From Eutypella sp. D-1 (lineage: Eukaryota; Ascomycota; Sordariomycetes; Xylariales; Diatrypaceae), in contig JAJTTP010000010.1 of NCBI GenBank assembly GCA_023313575.1, positions 310,001-374,000 on the forward strand: a stretch of DNA of 64,000 nt. Direction: 5' to 3'. This document shows, in pieces, positions 44,104 through 54,965 of the stretch. The position numbers and the translations under genes are program-made. The notes below the pieces were generated by a model. That model was given only the letters and a program-made list of their open reading frames with translations, was not told where the DNA came from and did no database searches. How positions within the stretch are numbered: position 1 is the stretch's first letter; each line of letters opens with the position of its first letter.

Positions 44104-46599
44104 CCCCCTACGGCGTCGTACAGGTCCAGGTATGGACGATTGTGATCGACGGGAGGGGAGAGGCGGAGTGGGTGAACTGGATCGGGTATATACTCGAGAT
44201 GGCGGATGACGGAAGACGAATGGCGGAGAATGACAAAATGACGTGACTCCGGAAATCCCGTAGTTGGAAATAAGTTGAGCCGGGGTTAGGCGAGACAAGG
44301 TTAAGGCGGCAAGAGAAGATAAGACCAAGATAAGACAGAAGACAAAGAAAGGGGGATAAGGGGGAATAAAAAAAAAGTGTGCTGATGATGAGCTGATGAG
44401 TGTGGCTCAAATGTCTTCGTAGTCGTTATGATGTGTGGTTGTGTTCCAAGGGTTCCAAGAATTCAAGTAGTTCCAAGGGCTGGCAGGGTTGGCTATGGTG
44501 TCTATAATGTGTTTATATGGTGATGGTCTATCGCGCGATCAAAGGGTTCACAAGATTCAACCTCAAAAAGGTCAAAAAAAGGTCCGGTCAAAGGTCCGAG
44601 TGCACTGCGGTGTGCGGGGAATTATCCCACGCAATTCCACCGTTGACACTTGAAGCCCCCTTACCGATTGTCACTGTCCATTTGCATTTGCATTTGTGTC
44701 GACTAAGGTTCGTCTTAAAAAGATATGCGACAATGGAAGGAGGGAAAGGTCGTTATAAAAAAAAAAGTTGTTAATCGGCCGGTCGCGGGTTAAGATATGA
44801 CAAGACAACCTTGGAAGGGCGAAAATAAAATAAAAGAGGGGTGGCTGAATTATGAATTGGCAATGACGAAAATGAGCCCTGGAGCCCTTGGAAACCCCCC
44901 GGGGGAACAGACTGATTTGGGGAAATCCAAAAGGAAAGGACCTTCGGCGTGTGTGTGGAGGGAAAATCTATGAACTAAAGAAAAGGTACCGGTACGAACA
45001 GTATAGTTGAGTGACAGTATCTTACCGAGAATTTAATACACAAAGGAACTAATTATGGCGTATCAGCAATGGAAAAGTACAACTTGAGCGAGAAGTACCA
45101 CATTCGACAATCCCTGACCAATCAGCCCTATAAGTAAAGTCCACTACGCCGCTCCATAGATTCTTTTTATTCACCAGCTATTTCATGGTACCTAAGGAGT
45201 TACCTTTACTACCTGACTGACATTTCCATCATAGATCCAGGTAATATTGAGGCCAGAATAAGCTGACATATGGGCAACTAAATGGATATGTGAAGTTTCC
45301 GGTAACGCTTGCAAGATCGGTAGGAATAAACAAGCAATATATACCTAGGTAGTTACATATTTAGTTACCAAACTACCAGACTACCAGGTTAGAACTTCCT
45401 ATTCCTGGAATCCCGGGCTGCGGATCCTCTTGTCTTGCAGGTGACCTAGTGTGGTACATAGTAAGGTAGGTAGGTATCTATAAGTAATAGATCGGATGTC
45501 TGGATGTCGTCTCTTACTGCTCTATCACTCTCTTCGTAGTTTCAAGGCTACGGGCTCCTAGTTGCTTGATTATAAAGCTGAGATGGATGAAAGCCACTCA
45601 GGCAGGCAGTTGAGCGATTAAGAGGCATCAATGTAATCCAATCCATAATCCGGGTTCGTGTTGTGGAACCAGTTGGCTGGGTAGTCAGGTTGTCAGGCTA
45701 TGATCACACGGTAGCAATGGGGGAAAATAGTTTCCGCCGACCTATGTACGCAGGTTGATCAACCAACTGTCGATGAATCTGACCTCATCATCCCTACGTA
45801 CTTCGTAGTACCACCGCCCTGAAACTCGTGGGTATCCGACAATCCGACAATCCGGCCTTTGGTCCTACTATAGATACCTCTAAGTGCATGTAACGGAAAT
45901 ACTTCGTGGCCGCGGTGGAACGACGAAACCCGAGGCACTTCCGATGTTGGAGTCGGCGAAGTTGATCCTCGTGGTATTTACTAGCTAGATTTGGTATGAG
46001 AGAGGAAGGGTGTACTCTAGCTTCTACGTATAAGTAATTACCCCGTCAGTCCGTATACCCCAGACCTCGGGAGCCATATATCACCCACCTACATGTATGT
46101 ATGTAAGTAGGCTGGCTAGCTGCACAGATGGTACCAATCCCATGACCATTGGTTTGTTAGTTTTCAAGCCTCAATCGGGTTAGCTGAAAGGCCTTACTTG
46201 GAATGTCCCTTTATCAAAAGATTGATTTCATGAGAATGCTAAGTCACGTGTCCCGGGGTTCCTAGTGGAAATCCACTTAAAGCAGCTTTATGCACTTAAA
46301 GCGTCCGGAGCTCCGCATTACATAAGCAAGCCAGGACCGCAATCCCTTGTAGTTGAATACTCTAATGCATCAACCAATAGAAACAAGAGCATTGAAAGCC
46401 CGCATGCACGAAAGCGGGATTACCTCATAATCGGGCAATTGACGGCAAGATTTCCATACGAGCAAGCGGAACGAGCGAATAGTTTAAGCAACATCCATCC
46501 ACCCCCCCCCCCCCCCCAAAGTCAGTCAACACAACATACCATTCAAGATATATATCCACGACCAACGACGTCGACGACGACGACGACGACACCACAAAA
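44104..46599. other. Divergent intergenic region (carrier and QCR7 promoters)
   Basis: The genes to left (minus) and right (plus) are transcribed away from each other. Contents: the carrier leader with in-frame TTG but no ATG, a (TTTGCA)n tract near 44682-44698, TACCTAGGTAG near 45343-45353 and GGTAGGTAGGTAT near 45465-45477. A 17-nt C run lies at 46501-46517, with a (GAC)n tract just before the QCR7 ATG. A plus frame 46265-46645 overlapping the QCR7 start is a shadow. Confidence 0.6.
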
Positions 46600-47354
46600 A
46601 TGCCTAGTCTTGCCCCCTATATTATCAAGCGGCCCTGGCTGCTGAAAATCTTCATGCCTATGGCTCGGTGGTACGCCAACGCCTCCGGATATCGCCAGCT
46701 CGGACTACGGTAAATAAACCCCCATTCGTCCTCCCCTTTCCCCTTCCTTACTTCCTTCATTCTACTCCTATTCTACTCCTATGGGAGTAGTTTTGAACGG
46801 CGGCAGGGAATAAATGACATAATTGGCATAAATCCTGAAAATTCCTCACTGCCGGATTCTGCTACTGAAATTTGCTGCTAACGCGGGAACGACAACCCCC
46901 TCCCCCAAAAACTACAGCGCCGACGATCTGATTAGCGAGGAGAACGAGGACGTCATCCTCGCCCTGAAGCGCCTTTCGCCCCAGGAGTCCTACGACCGTG
47001 TCTACCGCATACGCCGCGCTTTCCAATGCAGCACCACCCATCAGCTGTTGCCCAAGGAGGAATGGACGAAGCCCGAGGAGGTGCGTTTTTCTTCTTCATT
47101 CACTGTCCCGCGCTGCTTCGAACCCGGTGGCAGTGCATGAATGCGCTGGTTGGGAAGATGGCCGTCGATCTTTTGTTTTGTTTTGTTTTTGTTTTTAACT
47201 AAAAATCGACTATATGTCACGATGTCGGGTATGCTAACCTAGGTCTCTGCGACAATAGGACGTCGCCTACCTCTCGCCCATCCTCAGGGAGATCGCGCGC
47301 GAGAAGCGCGAGAAGGCCGCCCTGGACTCGATGAGCGTCGTGCGGAAGCACTAA
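46600..47354 (+). CDS. QCR7: Ubiquinol-cytochrome c reductase subunit 7 (complex III), 3 exons
   Basis: Exons are 46600-46709, 46918-47080 and 47259-47354. Intron 1 (208 bp) has donor GTAAAT, branch GCTAACG and acceptor TACAG. Intron 2 (178 bp) has donor GTGCGT, branch GCTAACC and acceptor ATAG. The product is 122 residues, the normal size. It begins MPSLAPYIIKRPWLLKIFMP and continues RWYANASGYRQLGLRADDL, ENEDVILALKRLSPQESYDR, VYRIRRAFQCSTTHQLLPKE and EWTKPEEDVAYLSPILREIA, an unmistakable match to the fungal 14-kDa subunit. It sits on the matrix side of the bc1 complex near cytochrome b and is required for assembly. The 5' leader holds a C run and a GAC repeat. The exon 1/2 boundary splits the Arg codon of GLR|ADDL. 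Confidence 0.95.
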
Positions 47355-48761
47355 AGAAATAGAGAAAAAAAACTAGGGCGCCAGTCGACACAACCAGCCA
47401 GCCAGCCCGTCCCGCGCAAGTCAAGACGATCCAAACAAGGCCATGCGTGACATTTTGGAGGAGGGGAAGACGACAAGAGAGAGCGAAGGTTGTGTGCCCG
47501 TTTCCCTATGAGTAGGAGAAAGACAAGTTGTGCATGCACAAACTACGTGCTTCACTTTGTAGAAAGATCAAATAAATTCATAACTATTCAAAAAGGCCAG
47601 ATTCGAGATCTACAGAGACGATGTGCTTTTTCTCCCCCCCCCCCCCCTACGTGCCTAGGGACCCCTTCGACAATGTGCTGCGATGTTTACGAGTACTCGT
47701 ATATGCTGGGAGAAGAAAGGATAAGGAAAATAACCCGCTGGTGCAGGGTGCGGTCTCGTATGGCCTTCAACACTGACTATCTACCTATCTATCTGAGTAT
47801 TACCGGAAGGAAATGTTGGACGAGGCATAAATATGCAGTACAAGCCCTCGGCTACCGCCGTTTCCATCTTGCGTGGGCACCAGGTAGACTCTCCGTGCCA
47901 TTGCCCGTCTTACACTCCAGCTGCTCAGACGTGCCGGGCTTGTCTCGTTCGGTGGTAGCATACTGATCTGTTCACGGCACCGATCCCCTACGCAGGGCAC
48001 AACACATATCACAGCGTAACGAACCAACATCACGTTTGAGCCAGCTCATACTTCATTTATTCACCATAGCATCCCCTGGTTACTTGTCCTATTTACTTAC
48101 ACCGCAAGGAGAATAGGACAAGAAATGTGCCCAATATATAACTGCCTACTCTTTCCATCGGGATAGCAAGGGAGACACGGAAGCTATCCATACCCTAGGA
48201 CCGGGCTCTCCCGTCGTTCCCTTTATATAGATGTCTTTGCCATCGACTCGGGAAAGGAATCTCTATATTCATATTCCTCCCTCTCACATGGACTTGCCCG
48301 GCCTCGTGCACATGACAAGTAGCAGCCGCGTCGACAAGCCCCCCCCCCCCCCAACTTCTTTGACTTTTATTGCAGTCTGCAGCAGCCCACGGCATGAACT
48401 TCGGTCGTTCCGACCAGATGCCCCGGAGCGATTAGGTCTTCGGTATGTGCCAGACAGCAGTAGACTCGGCTCGGCTCGAGCTCGCGCTGGGGTATGACTG
48501 CAGAAATACACAGCGGCGTAGTACAAAGTCATTTATCTGGCTGATTTGCATATGTCTATATATATATATAAAGGGAGGCGTGAGTGATCGTTCATGTTAC
48601 GTTATATTGGTTTTGAAGTATAGACTACATCCTACGCATCACGATACAATAGTAGCTACAAATAGAGACCAAGCACAACCCCAACCCGAACCAGTAGCAA
48701 GCACTTTTATCAGGACTCCAGACACTCCACTAACCCCGGCCAACCTAGCTCATCTCGCTTC
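47355..48761. other. Intergenic region, no supported gene
   Basis: C runs lie at 47634-47646 and 48340-48352. TATATATATATATA lies near 48557-48570. Frames at 47490-47966 and 48231-48497 have no coding support. Confidence 0.55.
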
Positions 48762-49744
48762 TCACGCGGACCTACCCTCCCGGAGTTCGGTCCAGCTGTT
48801 GCGCATGCGCGTCTCCTGGCCGGCGGTGAACTCGGTGAAGCACAGGTCAGTGCTGTAGTCCATGTAGTTGTTGACGGGATCGGCGCCGGGGTGGTTCGGA
48901 CACGAGTCCTTGCCGGTCGGGCAGCCCTCAGTCGCCTCGCTCTCCGTCGGCGTGTCGTCGATGAGGTCCCCCGATCCGCTGCACGTGTCGCCCTCGAACG
49001 TGTGGAGCAGGCCCAACCAGTGACCCTGGGGAGGGGCAAGTAGTCAGTAAGGGTGAGGCAAACCTTCAAAGAGATAGGGGAGTTAGGATGGGTAAAACTC
49101 ACGATCTCGTGCACGGCCGTCAGGCCCAGGTTATAGCCGGTGATTTCGCCGTCGGGCAGGGTGCCGGACGCGATGTGGCAGCCGTCTTCCCACCAGGAGC
49201 CCTCGGGGAGGTCGGCCTCGGGCAGGGTGCAGGCGCCGAAGACGTCCCAGGGGAAGTTGGTGTAGAAGAAGAGGTTGAGGGTGTCGTAGCCGCCCTGGCG
49301 GGTGGTCTGCCAGTAGTCATAGAGCTTGCGCCGGGGGACGCCGTCGCCGTAGGGGCCCCCGGCCAGCTCGTCGTCGACGAGACGCGTCACCGCCGCCCCG
49401 AGCCGGAACTTCACCCCGTGCGGCGAGAACCGCTCGTTCATCACGTCCAGCTGGTCCTGGAGCGCCGCCTCCCCGAGCACCTCCGCCCCCACGCTGCTGT
49501 TCACCACCGCGTGCATGTACGTCGGCACCACGATCGCTTGCCGCGGGCGCAGCGGCAGCGACGGGTCCCGCTTTGCGGCTGCCTTCGCCTCCGCCGCCTC
49601 CGCCTCCTGGACCCGCGCGACGCTGTCCAGGAATTCCGGCGTCGCTGCCGTGCCGCACCATCCCCGGGCTGGCTTCTCGAGCAGGCCGGTGGCGGCGACG
49701 GCGGGGAGCAGCGTCGCTGCGGCGGCAATCTGGCGGAGTTGCAT
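48762..49744 (-). CDS. Secreted M43 (pappalysin-type) zinc metalloprotease, 2 exons
   Basis: Exon 1 is 49744-49103. The intron 49102-49026 (77 bp) has donor GTGAGT and acceptor CCCAG. Exon 2 is 49025-48762, giving 301 residues. A signal peptide is visible (MQLRQIAAAATLLPAVAATG). A propeptide-like region and the metzincin core follow. The zinc motif HEIGHWLGLLH at residues 212-222 has His212, Glu213, His216 and His222, and is split by the intron right after HEI. The Met-turn is NNYMDYSTD, with Met269. Cysteines in GDTCSGSGD, EGCPTG and DSCPNHPG fit the disulfides of M43B fungal proteases such as Coccidioides Mep1. It would digest extracellular protein in nutrition or host contact. A mis-spliced reading (HEIVSFTHPN...) destroys the active site. 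Confidence 0.93.
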
Positions 49745-49916
49745 CTCGAGAATGGTTCTTACAACGGGGGATTTCAGGTGCAGTAATGGAGCTGTAGATA
49801 AGGGGCTAACACCGCAATTATCGAATTATGGGCGCACGCAGAGCTCTACGAGAAACTGGCAGGACGGACGCGAGAGCAGTGTTCTCCCGTGCGAGATGGG
49901 GGATGCCATTCGCTCG

Positions 49917-49924
49917 TATATATA
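49917..49924 (-). promoter_or_regulatory. Putative TATA box of the M43 protease gene
   Basis: TATATATA lies about 175 bp upstream of the protease ATG on the minus strand, between G/C-rich flanks. That would place a start site near 49885 with a leader of roughly 140 nt. Confidence 0.4.
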
Positions 49925-52138
49925 GGCCCAGTCCTCCGGCATACCAAAACATGTCGTTTCTAAGAAACAATTGCCAGGGGGTCGACCCAGGAACCAAGCT
50001 GCTATGCGCTCGTGTGCTTCTCGGGAGCTAACCTAGGATGAGAAGATTTGAGCCGTTGCTAGCGATTCCGCGCATTTACCCAACCTATTACGGACCCTGC
50101 CGACGAGCGAGCTGCTCAAAACGAAAGTGATGATCCGAGTGCCAAGCCGCGACCGATCCCACATACCCCAGACACAGTCCCTCAGCGTCACATCGCGTCG
50201 CGGGCAGACATGGTCCGGCGCTGGCCGCGTACGTCGAGTCTTCTATGCAACAGCGAGCATAAAGCTGCGAAGCCTCGGGGCCTGCCGCTTGAGGAGCTGA
50301 CCTTGAATACGATACTATAATGGACATGAGGATACATCATTACCCTGGCAGACAGCTATGCTAATTTTTCTTGAAGCGTTTCGCCGGACATATAGTTCGG
50401 AATGAGGGGTTATATTAGACGCGAGCGAGCGCGCGCCTAATTTGTACACAATATCTCCCAGAAGTGAGGGCCTCTCTTCAATACCATCGGGCTACACCGT
50501 TTCTGGCCCGTAGCCAGTCCTTCAGGCACCGGCGGACCAGGGCGTGGCGCATTTTCGTTACATTCCGAGTGCTCCGCCTCGTATTCTTCATGAACACGCA
50601 GGCACACGTCGGGGATCCTCACAAATTAGGGCAGTCAGGGCGGCGAAGAGTTATGCCGTTTGAGCCCTCGGCTGTGAGATGTTCGGGGACTTCCGGGAAA
50701 ATTGATGTAGTCCTGGGTGTTCGGATACTAGGCACTATAGAACCCCTGATGGCTACCGTCGTACTACCTCGCCTCAAGGCTGCCGAGGCTGCTGAGAAGA
50801 CCCAGGATCTGCTCGTCTCTGGAGGCGCTCTTGTTGCTATTGCGAGTCAGCCGGTCGGAACAAGACGCAAGGAAGATAGAACCGTCACAAAAGCTGGGCA
50901 CCTACGGCGTTCCATCGAGCTTCCTTTATTGAGGAGCGAACATATCTAATGGAATGCAGACTGTTCAGCATATTGCTACTCTGTCCTAATGTCTGACGAA
51001 TTTAAGTGCAGAACATACGTAAAGAGCAGACAAGCCATAGTAAAGGCTGCCACCGGTGCCATGACCGTCTAGATATCTGTATTAGCATGGTTGGACTTAG
51101 ATAGGTAGATGATGCACCTGGCAGTGAAGCCGAGGCTTGAATTCACGTACGCGTGGATTGAGGTTTCCTCTCTTCCCTTGGGGAGCCATGGTGCAGTTGC
51201 AGTTGATTACGTTCCAACCTGTTTACAGTTTATATATGGATATAATACCGAATACTGGACTACGTTATCAGAGGCTTTATATTTTCAAACATTGCAGTGA
51301 TACATGGGAGGCGCGTGAGATGTAGAACAGAAGGATTACATATGGCTCGTTGGTTGATACCAGGCCCGCCTCGTATGATTTAAGAGCCAACCTTTGGAAG
51401 CGATGTGGGGGCTATCTCGACAGCCGGCATCAAGTAATGTCAGCTGACACTACCGCCTACTTGCACCGGTCTCCTATTACTTACATATGTACCTACCACT
51501 TGCGATTCTCCAATCACCATTTACCAAAAATTCAGCAATACTTTGAAGCTGAACTAAGCCCTAGTAATATACTACAAGCCCAATCATTGCACCTACTTAG
51601 TACCTAACTGGACCTCGGGTGGTTGAGGGTGGTTGATAGTGAATTATGTCCCAATTCTCTCGCCTTCTCTTGTAGCGAGCCCCCTAGCCCCCGGCCCCTC
51701 ATGTTTCTAGGGCCGATCTCCATCCGCCTCCTCGGTACAGTAACGTCGGGATCTCAGCGGCGCAAGTCTATCATCGCCGAGAGCTGCCCAAGTGGGCAAT
51801 TAGGAAATCAAATATTTGCATGAGCTAAATCCGGCCGGCCCATCCGATGAGCTTAAGGTAAGGAAACGGATACTCTAGTAGCAATTGCCCAACAAAATAA
51901 ATCTATATTCAATCATTAGGTATTTAGTTTAGTATATCCAGACGCGGGTGTGCTGAAGAACATGATCCTACGCACATCCACAATCGAATTATCCCGAATA
52001 GTATCACACCACCCCGGGGTCATCTTGAGTCTTCACTACAGCAGTATACTTAGAAAGGTAATGTGGTACATTCAACCCTTCTACTAGGTAGTGCCTACCC
52101 AGGTGTTCGAACTCCAAACTTGTACACCTATTCGGCAC

Positions 52139-52146
52139 TATATAGG
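52139..52146 (+). promoter_or_regulatory. Putative TATA box of the dehydrogenase gene
   Basis: TATATAGG lies about 205 bp before the chosen ATG at 52350, in front of a pyrimidine-rich leader (CCCACTTCCTTCTCCCTC). The open frame upstream of the ATG lies in this leader. Confidence 0.35.
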
Positions 52147-52349
52147 TCAAGGGTGGAAGAATGTGCCGACATAGGAACTTCACCCACTTCCTTCTCCCTC
52201 TTTCGCCCCACATTGCCCCGCGTTCACCTCTCCGGCCTTGTATTACATTTAACCCGAGAACGACATTAACGACATCCACAACTCCTTCCCCTTTCTTTAC
52301 TCACCATCGCAAATACACCATCCCATCACAGAAACTCGGTCAGGTCAAC

Positions 52350-53291
52350 ATGAAGCTCCTTTATCCCACATCACTCAAGCTCGACGTCCAGAGCCTCGAA
52401 GGGTTTTCCACCACTCTGGTTCCCTATGACGTCAAGGAGCCCATTCCCGAAGAGCACGTCGACGCCGACGTGCTCGTCACCTGGACCAACAGTGCCTCGA
52501 ACCTATCTGACGCGGCCAAGCGTCTGACCAAATTGCGTTGGATCCAGTCGCTGGCCGCCGGTCCCAACGATGTGCTGAACGCCGGCTTCCCCAGCTCCGT
52601 CGCCGTGACCACCGGTTCCGGCTTGCACGACCGCACCGTCGCTGAGCACGCCCTGGGCCTGCTCCTCAACGGTGCGCGACGCTTCTACGAGATGCGCGAC
52701 TGGCAAGTGCAGTCGCGGTGGCCGCAGCACCTGGGTGGGCCGCAGCCCGACCGCCCCAAGGACCGCTTCACCACCCTGCGCGATGCCCGCGTGCTGATCT
52801 GGGGCTACGGAAACATCGCCAAGACCCTGGCCCCGAGCCTGCGTCTGCTGGGCGCCGATGTCCGCGGCGTGGCTCGCTCCCGGGGCGTCCGCGACGGCGT
52901 CGAGGTCTACGCCGAGGACAGCCTGCCTGAGCTGCTGCCCCAGACCGACGCTCTCGTTATGATCCTTCCCGGTTCCGAGAGTACGCGTAACGCGCTCGGC
53001 CCCGAGAGGCTCCGCTTACTGCCCCGGCACGCTTGGGTCGTCAATGTTGGCCGTGGCACCTCCATTGACGAGGATGCCCTTGTCGCCGCCCTCGAGGCCG
53101 GCGAGATCGGCGGTGCTGCCCTTGATGTCTTCCAGACCGAACCCCTACCCGCCGACTCGAAGCTCTGGCGCGCACCCAATTGTGTCGTCAGCCCCCATGC
53201 CGCCGGTGGCAGGCCCCAGGATGCCGAACAGCTCATCGCCTACAACTTACGGCGGTTCCTGGCAGGCCAGGAGCTCAAGAACGTTATTTGA
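52350..53291 (+). CDS. D-isomer-specific 2-hydroxyacid dehydrogenase
   Basis: Single exon, 313 residues from MKLLYPTSLKLDVQ. A longer frame from 52161 reads through the pyrimidine-rich leader and does not look like protein. The catalytic domain has VTWTNSASNLSDAAKRL and SLAAGPNDVLNAG. The hinge is GLHDRTVAEHALGLLL. The nucleotide-binding turn is GYGNIAKTLA at 152-161, a G-x-G-x-x-A variant of the usual G-x-G-x-x-G. The catalytic set is Arg235 in VNVGRGTSID, Glu264 in QTEPLP and His283 in SPHAAGG. The Arg after the strand (GVARSRGVRDG) suggests NADPH may be accepted, an inference. Members reduce glyoxylate, hydroxypyruvate or other 2-oxoacids; the exact substrate cannot be told. The protein looks cytosolic, with no targeting signal. 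Confidence 0.9.
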   Translation: MKLLYPTSLKLDVQSLEGFSTTLVPYDVKEPIPEEHVDADVLVTWTNSASNLSDAAKRLTKLRWIQSLAAGPNDVLNAGFPSSVAVTTGSGLHDRTVAEHALGLLLNGARRFYEMRDWQVQSRWPQHLGGPQPDRPKDRFTTLRDARVLIWGYGNIAKTLAPSLRLLGADVRGVARSRGVRDGVEVYAEDSLPELLPQTDALVMILPGSESTRNALGPERLRLLPRHAWVVNVGRGTSIDEDALVAALEAGEIGGAALDVFQTEPLPADSKLWRAPNCVVSPHAAGGRPQDAEQLIAYNLRRFLAGQELKNVI

Positions 53292-53978
53292 GTGGTTATG
53301 AAGGGGCAGTGGGGCAGTTCGTGCAAAACGAAGAAAGGATCGTACGGAAGGCCTAATTAGGAACCGTCCATAGATCATATAGAACAGCATATGATTAAGA
53401 AGCTGATTGCCCCCATATCGGTATCAATCTTCAAGTAGCAATCCATTACTATATTCGCTAACGTCATAACGTCTTACCTACTTATATGTCTATGACTGAG
53501 GACTGTTATGGTAGTGAAGTAAAAGAATTCATGCTCCCCTCCTTCCCACCTGTCGCGTGACCATGCTCCTATATCAAAAATATTCCAGGTTCCTAGATAT
53601 GCATAAGGTTTGTTTGACAAGAAGCGGGGTAGCAAAGATGGTGTCGAGCCCTATGCGATGCACAATGCCCCTTGGAGTAATTAAGAGACATTTGCCCTTG
53701 CAGGTCAGCAGCCACGATACTGGTACCTAGACGCATGAGTCCTCAGCCTTAAACAGCCAAGCAGTTAATGAATCAGATACTGTTCCACAGACAAGAAGGG
53801 GAACACACAGATTCCTGAAGCAAGGGGTACTTATTGGGTCGTTCCTAAAGCACTTAAAGAGGCTGGGTGTATACAGCTACCCATCCAATCAATCAACGCC
53901 ATATAGTTTATTGATCAATCATCCCGATGCTACCTCTGGGAAAATTGTACACAAAACAAGCAGCCAAAAAAGCACTAC
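53292..53978. other. Intergenic region between convergent genes
   Basis: The 3' flanks of the dehydrogenase (plus) and the 2EXR gene (minus). AT-rich, with no coding frame or clear repeat. Confidence 0.6.
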
Positions 53979-54965
53979 CTATTGACCCGGCTCCGCCTTC
54001 CCCTCGTCGTCTCTGACGACGATGACCTGCGTGAACTTCGGCAGCCGGCTCCACCGCTGCCGCACCCAGGGGTGATCGCGGCCGAGCCCGTCAGCGCTCG
54101 TATGCACGTCTATGGGATGTCTGGCCCAGTCTTCCCCCCATCGAATTTCATGGGCAAACTGGACGCGCAGGAACCCCAACAGTTTCGCCTCGATGCCCGG
54201 CAGGACCGTCCTCTCGAATCTGTCCTTCGTGGCCCGGACGGCATCGTCGTCGTCATCATAGTGGCCACCATTGGATCCCTCTCCTGGCCTCAGTAGCCTC
54301 ACCCCGTCGTTGTACTTACTAGTCGTATACTCCGGCGCGGGCGCTGCACCTCCGTCCGCATCCCCGGGTCGCAAGACCACACTCCACAGCGGCAGCCCGG
54401 GACCGCAGTAATCCGTGACGACGAGGACCTCGCGCAGGGCGGGGAACCAGGCGGCACGGTCCGCCGCAAACACAAGGCTAGCAAGGAAGCCGTCATGGCA
54501 CATGGCGTCGCCGAATCGATCACCGCGCGCCTCGCAGAGCGCAACGGTGGAGGCAGCGTCGCAGAGCGCCGCCACGTTGCGCCCGAGCTTGCTGTCCCGC
54601 GCGATGTCCCGCTGCGGGTAGCACTGGCTTAGGAAGAGCACGTCGCGGCGGCCGAAGAACCAGGTCGACGGCGGCCTGGGGCGTCGATGTGGGTTTGGGT
54701 CTGAATCCGAAGGGTCGTAGGTGAGGTCGCAGACCGTGGCGTGCGCGAGCGCTACGGCCCGCGCCTCCCTGCAGGCGCGCGCCAGCGCCGGCGCCGGAAG
54801 CCCCCGCACTGACATGTCGGGTCCGTCCGGTAGGAACTGCACCCTATCGCGCGGCAGCGCGTGCGTCCAGACCGCGACCCGCAGTTCCTGGGACAGCCGC
54901 GGGAAGGGGTGGAATAGCTGCGTGACCGCCTGTGCGGGCCGGAGAAGTCCCTTGGAGGAGCTCAT
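53979..54965 (-). CDS. 2EXR-domain protein
   Basis: Single exon, 328 residues from MSSSKGLLRPAQ. The 2EXR motif lies near the N-terminus: LFHPFPRLSQELRVAVWTHA followed by LPRDRVQF, about residues 17-44. It is followed by the usual partner elements ALARACREARAVALAH and STWFFGRRDVLFLSQC. An internal segment VTDYCGPGLPLWSVVLRPG and an acidic low-complexity stretch (HYDDDDDAV) come next. The C-terminus PWVRQRWSRLPKFTQVIVVR returns to conserved hydrophobic sequence. 2EXR proteins are very numerous in filamentous ascomycetes, with no defined biochemical activity. Size and layout here are ordinary for the family. Confidence 0.85.
   Translation of the reverse strand: MSSSKGLLRPAQAVTQLFHPFPRLSQELRVAVWTHALPRDRVQFLPDGPDMSVRGLPAPALARACREARAVALAHATVCDLTYDPSDSDPNPHRRPRPPSTWFFGRRDVLFLSQCYPQRDIARDSKLGRNVAALCDAASTVALCEARGDRFGDAMCHDGFLASLVFAADRAAWFPALREVLVVTDYCGPGLPLWSVVLRPGDADGGAAPAPEYTTSKYNDGVRLLRPGEGSNGGHYDDDDDAVRATKDRFERTVLPGIEAKLLGFLRVQFAHEIRWGEDWARHPIDVHTSADGLGRDHPWVRQRWSRLPKFTQVIVVRDDEGKAEPGQ

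Larger units (their letters stand above)
49745..52349. other. Divergent intergenic region
   Basis: Promoter DNA for the protease (TATA at 49917-49924 on minus) and the dehydrogenase (TATATAGG near 52139). A frame at 50464-50949 (+) has no domain and is not annotated. Frames at 51350-51607 and 51109-51300 likewise lack support. Confidence 0.55.

Noticed and set aside
50464..50949. 161-residue plus-strand frame with an Ala/Glu-rich helix
   Set aside because: Only a chance-like helix; no homologue recognised and no promoter evidence.
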